In this document: positions 8,394 through 15,371 of the stretch, one piece after another
Position numbering within the stretch: the stretch's first letter is position 1
Layout of the letters: each line of letters opens with the position of its first letter
DNA from: Streptomyces physcomitrii
GTDB taxonomy: Bacteria; Actinomycetota; Actinomycetes; Streptomycetales; Streptomycetaceae
Direction: 5' to 3'
NCBI RefSeq assembly: GCF_012273655.1
Contig: NZ_JAAWWP010000019.1
Coordinates: 23,652 to 87,651, forward strand
Length of the DNA stretch: 64,000 nt
The notes under the pieces: model-generated
Told to the model about the DNA's origin: nothing
The model's database searches: none
The model's input: only the letters and a program-made list of their open reading frames with translations
Translations under genes and position numbers: made by a program

Positions 8394-9097
8394 GCGGGGT
8401 CCTCGGTTCGCAGGGGGTTCTGGGCGGTCCGGGGGCTCACGGCGTCCTCCGGTGGCAGGGCGGGCGGCCGGTTCCACGGGTTGGGTCCCGCGCCGGGCGC
8501 CGCGCAGTGCACACCGGCGCCCCGCTCGCGGGCCGTCCGCGCGGCCAGCCCGGCGAGCGCGGGCGGTACCCCGTACACCAGGTGGCAGAAGCGTTCCGGG
8601 GGATGGCGGGTGGTCCAGTCGGGGGCGGTGAAGGAGCCGAGGTAGGTGGACCAGTGGCCCTCGAAGGTGACGAGCAGGTCCGCGGCGCGGGCGTAGCCGG
8701 GGGCCGGGTGGACGCCCGGGTTGAGGACGACGGTCCGGGCGCCGCGGCCGCGGGCCGCGCGGATCAGGCCCCGGCAGGCCCGCAGCCCCGAGGCCCCCGG
8801 GTCCGTCCGGTCGAGGAAGCAGCCCTCGGTGCCGTACCAGTCCCGGTGGCGCTCCAGGTCCCGCAGCACCTCCCGGCGCGGGCGGCGCCCGTAGGCGGTG
8901 TCCACGTAGCCGAGCACCCGCACGCCCGCCGACCGCAGCGCGCCGGCGGCGGCCGCGAACGCGGGATCGGGTGAACTGCCGGGCCCGTCGGCCGCGTTGA
9001 GCACCACCGCGTACATCCGCGACGGGGCTTCGGCCACCGACTCCCAGGCCGCCGGGTCAACGGCCGGGTGGACGTAGAGCGGTACGAGCAGGGTCAT
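8390..9097 (-). CDS. Spherulin-4 / spherulation-specific family 4 protein
   Basis: 235 residues with the Spherulin-4 (GH135-like) barrel pattern: starts LLVPLYVHPAVDPAAWESV, then VRVLGYVDTAYGRR, GCFLDRTDP, TVVLNPGVHPAPGYARAADLLVTFEG and FCHLVYGVP. Family members act on, or are predicted to act on, partially de-N-acetylated galactosaminogalactan-type polymers. Unlike secreted relatives it shows no signal peptide: the first residue is followed directly by the first strand. It may therefore work inside the cell or be a binding rather than secreted enzyme (inference). It overlaps its neighbours by four bases on both sides (ATGA at 9094-9097, GTGA at 8390-8393). Confidence 0.8.
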   Translation of the reverse strand: MTLLVPLYVHPAVDPAAWESVAEAPSRMYAVVLNAADGPGSSPDPAFAAAAGALRSAGVRVLGYVDTAYGRRPRREVLRDLERHRDWYGTEGCFLDRTDPGASGLRACRGLIRAARGRGARTVVLNPGVHPAPGYARAADLLVTFEGHWSTYLGSFTAPDWTTRHPPERFCHLVYGVPPALAGLAARTARERGAGVHCAAPGAGPNPWNRPPALPPEDAVSPRTAQNPLRTEDPA

Positions 9098-10152
9098 ACG
9101 GGCTCCTCCGCCGGGGCGGGCGGCGGGGCGAGGGGCGTTCGGGGCACGAGCGGTCCGGCCGCCGGTCCGCCTGCTCCCGGTCCGCCCGCCCGCGCGGCCC
9201 GCCCCGCGGTCCTCTCCTTGTCGTTCCCGTCCGCCCCCGCCGTCTCCTGCCCGCTCTCCTCCCAGAGCGCGGTCAGCGAGTCGGTCAGCGAGTGGCGCGG
9301 GCGCCAGCCGAGGGCGGTGGCGGCGCGGGTCACGTCCGCGCAGCTCCAGTCCACCTGTCCGGAGCGGGCGGAGCCGCCCCCGGCCTCCTCCCGCAGGTGC
9401 CCGCCGGAGCCCGCGATCGCGAGCAGCGCGGTGGCCAACTCCCGTACCCGCACGGCCTCTCCGCTGCCGATGTTCACCACCCCGGGCAGCGGCCCCGGCG
9501 CGCGCAGCGCGAGGTGCACCGCCCGGGCCACATCGCGTACGTCCACGAAGTCCCGGTGGGCGGAGAGGTCGCCCACCCGGACCACCGTGCCGGGGCCGTT
9601 CGCCGCCGCCCGGCGCAGGGCCGCGGCGAGCCGGCCGGGCAGGCCTGCCTCCGGGGCCCCGGCGCCGACCGGGTTGGTCACCCGCAGCACCACCGCGTCG
9701 GCCCCGGAGGCGGTGACGGTCAGGGTGCCCGCGAGCTTGCTCGCGCCGTAGTGGCCGAGGGGCGCGGCGGGCGCGTCCTCCCGTACCCGCTCCCCGTGCG
9801 GCACCCTGCCGTACTCGGCGGCGGAGCCGAGGTGGACCAGGCGGGCCCCGGGGGCGGCCCGGTCCAGCGCCGCGCAGAGCACCGCGGGCAGCCGGGAGTT
9901 GAGCGCGGACAGCTCCCGGGGGCCGCCGCCGACCGCGCCCGCGCAGTTGACCACCGCGTCCGGCGCGGCCGCCGTGAGCAGGGCGGCCAGCCCGGGCACG
10001 GTGACCGTTGCCAGGTCGGCGTGGAGGTCGGCCCCGGGCCCGCGGCCCGCGGTGCGCAGGAGGATCCCGCGCTCCGCACGGAGCAGCCGGGTGAGGTGCC
10101 CGCCGAGGAAGCCGGTGGCACCGAGCACCAGTACCCGCATGCCCGTGCTCAC
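9094..10152 (-). CDS. NAD-dependent epimerase/reductase (SDR family) of the exopolysaccharide locus
   Basis: 352 residues. Rossmann start MRVLVLGATGFLGGHLTRLL, then VVNCAGAVGG, LVHLGSAAEYG and the catalytic YxxxK in HYGASKLAG; later VVLRVTNPVG and HRDFVDVRDVARA. This is an extended short-chain dehydrogenase similar to RmlD/RMD-type 4-ketosugar reductases and NDP-sugar epimerases; which reaction it performs cannot be settled from the sequence. The last ~50 residues are a Pro/Ala/Gly-rich tail without family character. The GTG start at 10152 overlaps the stop of the nucleotidyltransferase gene (GTGA), so co-translation is likely. An ATG four codons inside (10140) is possible. Probably reduces the product of the 4,6-dehydratase encoded two genes upstream. 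Confidence 0.85.
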   Translation of the reverse strand: MSTGMRVLVLGATGFLGGHLTRLLRAERGILLRTAGRGPGADLHADLATVTVPGLAALLTAAAPDAVVNCAGAVGGGPRELSALNSRLPAVLCAALDRAAPGARLVHLGSAAEYGRVPHGERVREDAPAAPLGHYGASKLAGTLTVTASGADAVVLRVTNPVGAGAPEAGLPGRLAAALRRAAANGPGTVVRVGDLSAHRDFVDVRDVARAVHLALRAPGPLPGVVNIGSGEAVRVRELATALLAIAGSGGHLREEAGGGSARSGQVDWSCADVTRAATALGWRPRHSLTDSLTALWEESGQETAGADGNDKERTAGRAARAGGPGAGGPAAGPLVPRTPLAPPPAPAEEPV

Positions 10153-10862
10153 GCTCCCTTCAGCAGCAGCGAACGGTGGGTGGTGAACTCGGCGTTGGCG
10201 CGGTCGTAGTCGTCCGGGCGGCCGATGTCGAGCCAGTAGCCGTCGAAGTCGTGGGCGTGCGGCGGGGTGTCCGCCTTGAGCAGGTCCAGGACGAGTTCGT
10301 CGAAGCCGAGGGGCAGGCCCGGGGTGTAGGCGGCCAGGGTCTCGCGGGAGAGCCCGTAGACGCCCATCGAGACGCGGTAGTTCATCCGGGGCTTCTCGGT
10401 GAAGGCGACCACCTTGCTGGAGTCGGTGGTCAGCACCCCGAAGTCGATGTGCACGTCGCGGGCGTAGGTGGCGATGGTCAGGGGCGCCCCGGAGTCGATG
10501 TGGCCGCGCAGGACCGAGGCGTAGTCGAGGTCGGTGAGGATGTCGCCGTTCATCACGAGGAAGTGCTCGGGCAGCCGGTCCATCATGGTCAGCAGCGGGC
10601 CCATGGTGCCGAGCGGGCTGTCCTCGGTGGAGTAGCCGACGCGCAGGCCCCAGCGGGCGCCGTTGCCCACGTAGGCGCGGATGATGTGGCCGAGATGGCC
10701 GATCGCGAGGGTGCAGCTGGTGAATCCGGCGGAGGCCAGCTGGCGCAGCACGATCTCCAGGATCGCGTGCTGGTCGCCGATCGGCACCAGCGGCTTGGGC
10801 AGCGCGGTGGTGTACGGCCGCAGCCGGACACCCTTTCCTCCGGCGAGAATGACTGCGTGCAC
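10149..10862 (-). CDS. Sugar-1-phosphate nucleotidyltransferase
   Basis: 237 residues, a short RfbA/GlmU-N-type nucleotidyltransferase. The activating motif is at the N-terminus (AVILAGGKGVRLRPYTTALPK), followed by PLVPIGDQHAILEIVLRQL, the metal site FLVMNGDILTDLDY and VVAFTEKP. It should condense an NTP with a hexose- or hexosamine-1-phosphate. Its size and its pairing with a LegB-like dehydratase resemble PtmE-type guanylyltransferases, but the nucleotide cannot be read from the sequence. No C-terminal acetyltransferase domain. The GTG start at 10862 follows GGGGAGG at good spacing. It is separated from the upstream dehydratase by 104 bp. Confidence 0.9.
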   Translation of the reverse strand: MHAVILAGGKGVRLRPYTTALPKPLVPIGDQHAILEIVLRQLASAGFTSCTLAIGHLGHIIRAYVGNGARWGLRVGYSTEDSPLGTMGPLLTMMDRLPEHFLVMNGDILTDLDYASVLRGHIDSGAPLTIATYARDVHIDFGVLTTDSSKVVAFTEKPRMNYRVSMGVYGLSRETLAAYTPGLPLGFDELVLDLLKADTPPHAHDFDGYWLDIGRPDDYDRANAEFTTHRSLLLKGA

Positions 10863-10966
10863 GGGATGCCTCCCCTGTCGGGCCCTGCGGGCGGTGGTGG
10901 GCGGTACGTGGTGGTGTGCGGTGGCGGGACGGCGGCGGGCGCGAGCGAGGGCCGCGCCCGGCCGCG

Positions 10967-12013
10967 CTAGATGTTGTAGATGTCCGTCTTGTACCGCGCG
11001 AGGTTGGCCGGTTCGCGGAAGAAGGCGATGGTCTCGGCGAGTCCGCTCTCCAGGTCGTACGCGGGGCGCCAGCCGGTGGCCGCGCGCAGCCGCCCGGCGT
11101 CCGCGACCAGCCGCATGACCTCGGAGTTGGCGGGCCGGATGCGGGCGCAGTCCTCGCGTACGTCGAGGTCGGCGGACATCAGCTTGCCGATCAGGCGGAC
11201 CAGGTCGCCGACCGAGATCTCGCCGCCGGTGCCCGCGTTGAAGGTGCGCCCGGCCACCTCGGCGGCCGGGGCGGTGCCGACCGCGAGGAAGGCCCGCGCG
11301 GTGTCCTTGACGAAGGTGAAGTCGCGGGTGGGGCGCAGGTCCCCGAGGGTGAGGGTGCGTTCGCCCGCGGCGATCTGCCCGATCACGGTGGGGATCACCG
11401 CGCGCATCGACTGCCGGGGGCCGAAGGTGTTGAACGGCCGCAGGGTCACCACCGGGGTGCCGAAGCTCGCGTGGTAGCTGTCCGCGAGCCGGTCCGCGCC
11501 GGCCTTCGAAGCGGCGTACGGGGACTGGGTGTTGATCGGGTGGTCCTCGGTGATCGGCACGGTCAGCGCGGTGCCGTAGGTCTCGCTGGTGGAGGTGTGC
11601 ACCAGCCGCGGGGTGCCGAGGCGGCGGACCGCTTCGAGGACGTTGAGGGTGCCGGTGATGTTGGTGTCCACATAGCTGTGCGGCGCCCGGTAGGAGTAGG
11701 GGATCGCGATGAGCGCGGCCAGGTGGTAGACGGCCTCGGCGCCCTCGATCAGCGCGTGCACCGAGCCCGGGTCGCGGACGTCCCCGAGCTGGATGTCCAC
11801 CTCCTCGCGCACCTCGGCGGGCAGGGTCTCCAGCCAGCCGTAGGAGGAGAAGGAGTTGTACTGGACCATGGCGCGCACCCGGTGTCCGGCGCGGACCAGG
11901 GCCTCGGTGAGATGGGAGCCGATGAAGCCCTCGGCGCCGGTGACGGCGACGGTCGTGCCACCGTCGTCACCGGGGTCGGCGGGGACGGGGCGGTCGGCGG
12001 GAGTGCGGTTCAC
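10967..12013 (-). CDS. LegB-like NDP-sugar 4,6-dehydratase (extended SDR)
   Basis: 348 residues. TGAEGFIGSHLTEALVRAGH binds NAD. The segment VQYNSFSSYGWLETL is the hallmark of the LegB / TIGR04180-type 4,6-dehydratases. STSETYG and YAASK supply the catalytic Ser/Thr, Tyr and Lys, and GPRQSMRAVIPTVIGQ is the substrate loop. It should convert an NDP-N-acetylhexosamine to its 4-keto-6-deoxy form. With the neighbouring nucleotidyltransferase and reductase it makes a plausible three-step supply of a 6-deoxy sugar nucleotide (inference). The GTG start at 12013 has GGAGGC five bases upstream. Cytosolic. The 81-bp gap upstream holds no recognisable terminator, so it is probably in the same transcript as the membrane-protein gene. 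Confidence 0.88.
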   Translation of the reverse strand: MNRTPADRPVPADPGDDGGTTVAVTGAEGFIGSHLTEALVRAGHRVRAMVQYNSFSSYGWLETLPAEVREEVDIQLGDVRDPGSVHALIEGAEAVYHLAALIAIPYSYRAPHSYVDTNITGTLNVLEAVRRLGTPRLVHTSTSETYGTALTVPITEDHPINTQSPYAASKAGADRLADSYHASFGTPVVTLRPFNTFGPRQSMRAVIPTVIGQIAAGERTLTLGDLRPTRDFTFVKDTARAFLAVGTAPAAEVAGRTFNAGTGGEISVGDLVRLIGKLMSADLDVREDCARIRPANSEVMRLVADAGRLRAATGWRPAYDLESGLAETIAFFREPANLARYKTDIYNI

Positions 12014-12094
12014 GTTCGCCTCCTGGGCGGGGAGTCGGGCACGGGCAGCGGGTGTCCGGGCGGGTCGGGATCGCGATGCGGGTACGGGTGCGGG

Positions 12095-13468
12095 TCAGGC
12101 GTGGGCGGTGGGCCGGGCCGTGCGGGCCGCCGCGAGGGCGAGCAGTACGGTCCCGGCCGCGGTACAGCCGAGGAGCTGGGCCGGAGCCGGGTCGAGCAGG
12201 CCGAGGGCGGGCGGCAGGGCGGCGGTGAGGGCGGCCGCCGCGCAGCCGAGGGCGGCGGGCCAGGCGGTGCCGAAGGCCTGGAGGAGCAGGGCGGTGAAGA
12301 GCACCGCGGCCAGCGCGGCGAGCGGGGCCGGGGCGCTGCCCGTCAGGAGGCCCCCGGCGGCGACCGGAAGCAGATAGCAGCCGAGGCACAGGGCGAGGGC
12401 CCGGGCCGCGCGCAGGGCGAAGGCGGCCGGGGTGCGGCTGGCGCGCAGTGCCGAGACCGCGAGGCCCCGGAAGCGGAAGAGCAGCCATTCGGCCGGGCCC
12501 ATGCTGAGGGTCAGCACCACCACGGAGAGCGGTTCCCGCCGTCCCGCCGTCAGGGCGAGGACCCCGGCCGCGACGCCGAACAGGCCGTAGGGCAGGGAGC
12601 GGTGCCAGGCGGGCGCGGGTCCGGACGGCCGTTCCTGGCCGCGCAGCGGGAGCAGGGCGCGCACCGCGGCCGCCGCCGTAAGGAGCACGGCCGCCAGGCA
12701 GAGCGAGGGCCCGGCCCAGGGCGGCAGCACCCCGAACGGCAGGGCCGCCGCGCCCGCCGCCAGCGGCAGCAGGGCGCAGGCGAGGACCCGTTCGCCGCCC
12801 AGCACGAGCAGGACCCCGGCCGCCGCCAGATAGAGCGACTGCCCGGCGAGGAAGGCGGCGCCCTCGGCGGAGGGGGCCGAGGCCGCCCCGGCGCCGGTGG
12901 CGAGCGCCGCCCCGGCCGGCGCCCCGAGGGCGAGGGTGCGCCGGGCGGCCGGGCGTCCGGTGGCCAGGCGCAGATGGGCGCGGTGGCTGAGCGCCTGGGA
13001 CCAGGCCCAGGACAGCAGCGCCGCGAGGACCAGTCCGCGCAGGGTGCCGCGGTCCGCGAGCGGTCCGGGGGCGAGCAGATAGCCGAGACCGGGGAGCGCG
13101 AACAGCAGCCCGCGCAGGGCGCAGCGGAGGGTGTCGGGGCGCCAGGGGTCCGGCGCGGCCGGGGGCGCGGGGTGGCTGCGCGGCACCCGCCGGTACAGGT
13201 CCTCGGCGAGCTGGAACAGGTCCCGGTGCCCGTACTCGCGCCGGATCCGGCTCTCGGTCATGCCGAGCGACTCCAGGAGGGCGGCGACCTCGTACGGGTG
13301 CACGGCGGGGCCGGTCCGGTCGGCGAGTTCCGCGGCGAGCAGGTCCACCGGGTCGGCGCCGTCGGCGGCCGCCACCGCGGGGGCGCCGCGCCCGCCGGGC
13401 AGCCGCAGCACCGCGGCCACCGGCTCGGCCGTGCGTGCCGCCTCGGTCAGCGGCATCGGCCCGCTCAT
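12095..13468 (-). CDS. Polytopic membrane protein of the Pel-like locus (possible PelG-type partner)
   Basis: 457 residues. The first ~130 are cytosolic with a helix-rich segment (DPVDLLAAELADRTGPAVHP, then EVAALLESLGMTESRIRREYG and DLFQLAEDLYRRVPR). The remainder is about ten to twelve hydrophobic helices separated by short Arg-rich loops. In known Pel systems the glycosyltransferase PelF works with the polytopic membrane protein PelG; position and topology suggest the same role here, but I see no clear MATE-family motif, so this is inference. ATG at 13468 overlaps the stop of the PelF-like gene (ATGA). A longer upstream open frame is only the antisense/shifted reading of that gene. Confidence 0.8.
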   Translation of the reverse strand: MSGPMPLTEAARTAEPVAAVLRLPGGRGAPAVAAADGADPVDLLAAELADRTGPAVHPYEVAALLESLGMTESRIRREYGHRDLFQLAEDLYRRVPRSHPAPPAAPDPWRPDTLRCALRGLLFALPGLGYLLAPGPLADRGTLRGLVLAALLSWAWSQALSHRAHLRLATGRPAARRTLALGAPAGAALATGAGAASAPSAEGAAFLAGQSLYLAAAGVLLVLGGERVLACALLPLAAGAAALPFGVLPPWAGPSLCLAAVLLTAAAAVRALLPLRGQERPSGPAPAWHRSLPYGLFGVAAGVLALTAGRREPLSVVVLTLSMGPAEWLLFRFRGLAVSALRASRTPAAFALRAARALALCLGCYLLPVAAGGLLTGSAPAPLAALAAVLFTALLLQAFGTAWPAALGCAAAALTAALPPALGLLDPAPAQLLGCTAAGTVLLALAAARTARPTAHA

Positions 13469-15045
13469 CCGGCGGCCTCCCGGGAGGGCGCGGAGATCCG
13501 CAGGGGGGCGGCGGCGCGTGCCGCCCGCCGGGGTCCGGCCGCCGGGTGCCGCGCCTCGTCCGGTGCCGCGGCCAGGTGCAGGGCAGGCGTGAAGTCCTCG
13601 GCGCCGGAGGCGAGACGGCCGTAGATCTCGCGGAAGGTGTCGACCGTGCGGCGGAGGGTGAACTGCTCGATCACCCGCAGCCGGGCCGCCTCGCCGAGGG
13701 CCGCCCGGCGCCCGGGGTCCCGCAGCAGCACGAGGGCGGCGTCCGCCATGGCCCGCGGGTCCCTCGGCGGCACCACGAGACCGGTCTCGCCCACGGCCTC
13801 CCGGACACCGCCGACATCGGTGGAGACGGTGGCCCGGCCGCAGGACATCGCCTCGATCAGGGTGAAGGGGAAGCCCTCGCTGATGCTGGAGAGCATGACC
13901 ACGTTCCCGGCCGCGTAGGCGTCGGTGATGTCCTCCACCCGGCCCTCGAAGACCACCGCCTCGCCGTGGCCGAGCGAGTCGGCCAGCTGTGCGCAGCGCT
14001 CGCGGTAGGCCTCGCCGCCGCGCGGGGTGCCGCCGAAGAGCCGCAGCCGCGCCTCGGGGATCTCCTCGCGGACCAGGGCGAAGGCGCGTACCAGGGTCTC
14101 CAGGTCCTTGATCGGGTCCACCCGGCCCGCCCAGCTGAGGGTGGGCTGCGCGGGCTCGGGACCGGCGGGCGGGAAGTCCGCGGGATCGACGCCGTTGTAG
14201 ACGGTACGGATGCGCTCGGGGGCCGCGCCGCCCTGCTCCTCCCAGAGCCGGTTGTAGCGGTTGCCCGGGGTGATCAGGCTCGCCCTGCGGTACGTCTCCT
14301 CGGCCAGCAGCCGGAAGAAGCCGAGCAGCAGCGCCTTGACCGGCCAGCCGCAGCCGCCGGTGCGGTAGCCGAGGTAGCGCTCGCGCAGATAGACGCCGTG
14401 CTCGGTCAACAGCAGCGGCACACCGTGCAGTTCGCGGGCGGCGAGCCCCGGCAGCGCCGCGAGCCCGCCGCTGACCGCGTGGCTCAGCCCGGTCTCGGGC
14501 GGGGCCGCGGCCAGCGGGCGCAGGGCGTGTTCGAGCAGCCCGGTGGCGGTCACCGCGTCGTGCAGGCTCGGGCGCGCCGCGGCCACGGCGAGGCCGGGGC
14601 TGTTCCACACCCGGGTCAGCACCCGCACCGCCTGCTCGCCGCGGAGCAGGGCGGTGAGCGCGCCCCGCCGTGCGTGCCGGGCGAGGCGGTAGAGGGCGGG
14701 CGCGAAGCCGTCCTCCGCCTCGGGGTCGACCAGCGCCCGCAGGAACTGCTCGTAGTCCGCGCGGAGTTGACGCCCGGCCCGGCCGCGCGGGGTCCGGCCC
14801 GCGGGCGGCGGGCCCCACAGGGGTATCTGCTGCGTGCCGCGCACCTGCGCGGGCAGCTCCCAGACGGGTTCCTCGCGGCCGGTGCCGGTCAGCGCGAGGA
14901 CGTGGAACTCGGTCTCCGGCATGCCGCGGACGAGCTGGTCGCACCAGACGCTCACCCCGCCGTGGCTGTGCGGGTAGGTGCCTTCGGTCAGCAGCGTGAC
15001 CCGTGGCGCGCCGCCGGGGCGCGCGGGACTCGCGGGTGGACGCAT
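13465..15045 (-). CDS. PelF-type glycosyltransferase (GT4, DUF3492 N-terminal domain)
   Basis: 526 residues. The N-terminus has the PelF/DUF3492 signature VTLLTEGTYPHSHGG followed by VSVWCDQLV. The GT4/GT-B donor half is clear: RIRTVYNGVDPADF, LSWAGRVDPIKDLETLVRAF, VVFEGRVEDI and the EX7E-type element SEGFPFTLIEAM, then VSTDVGGVREAV. In Pel systems PelF polymerises UDP-activated N-acetylhexosamine in the cytosol. The tail (~60 residues) is Ala/Arg-rich. The ATG at 15045 was chosen over the upstream open frame (to 16020) because GGAGCGG sits seven bases before it and the family N-terminus begins at residue 16. It is coupled to the following membrane-protein gene by ATGA. Confidence 0.9.
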   Translation of the reverse strand: MRPPASPARPGGAPRVTLLTEGTYPHSHGGVSVWCDQLVRGMPETEFHVLALTGTGREEPVWELPAQVRGTQQIPLWGPPPAGRTPRGRAGRQLRADYEQFLRALVDPEAEDGFAPALYRLARHARRGALTALLRGEQAVRVLTRVWNSPGLAVAAARPSLHDAVTATGLLEHALRPLAAAPPETGLSHAVSGGLAALPGLAARELHGVPLLLTEHGVYLRERYLGYRTGGCGWPVKALLLGFFRLLAEETYRRASLITPGNRYNRLWEEQGGAAPERIRTVYNGVDPADFPPAGPEPAQPTLSWAGRVDPIKDLETLVRAFALVREEIPEARLRLFGGTPRGGEAYRERCAQLADSLGHGEAVVFEGRVEDITDAYAAGNVVMLSSISEGFPFTLIEAMSCGRATVSTDVGGVREAVGETGLVVPPRDPRAMADAALVLLRDPGRRAALGEAARLRVIEQFTLRRTVDTFREIYGRLASGAEDFTPALHLAAAPDEARHPAAGPRRAARAAAPLRISAPSREAAG

Positions 15046-15179
15046 CGAGCCGCTCCAGTGGTGGTCCGTGCACGGGACGGGCGCCCGCCCGCCGCGCCGG
15101 GGCACGGCGGCGGGGCGGCGGGGCCGGTCCCGGTGAGGGTGGGTGACGGGGTGCAGCGGTGCGGGCCTGGGGTCTGTCG

Positions 15180-15362
15180 TCACACTCCCCTCGTCGCCCG
15201 GAGGGCGGCGTCGCGGCGTCTGGTGCCTGCTCGCCGGCGGTGCCCCCTGCTCGAAGAGCTCGGGGGAGTGCCGGGTGCAGGGCCTCGTACCGGACGTACT
15301 CGGCCTTGCGCCCGGTGCGGCGAGAGTGCGTGCCAGGCGTCGTGGCGCAGAGGGGAGTGTGA
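15180..15362. repeat. Long imperfect intergenic inverted repeat (183 bp)
   Basis: Between the PelF-like start and the PelA-like stop. Perfect 13-bp outer arms lie at 15180-15192 and 15350-15362. Imperfect inner arms lie at about 15207-15236 and 15320-15348, the latter containing GGCGAGAGTGCGTGCCAGGC. The centre holds CCCCCTGCTCGAAGAGCTCG followed by GGGGGAGTG, and the palindromic CGTACCGGACGTAC. From memory, similar GC-rich inverted repeats recur between genes in Streptomyces; copy number here cannot be tested from one window. It may end the deacetylase transcript or be a small non-autonomous repeat. No other gene is seen in this 326-bp gap. Confidence 0.7.
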
Positions 15363-15371
15363 GGACGGGCC

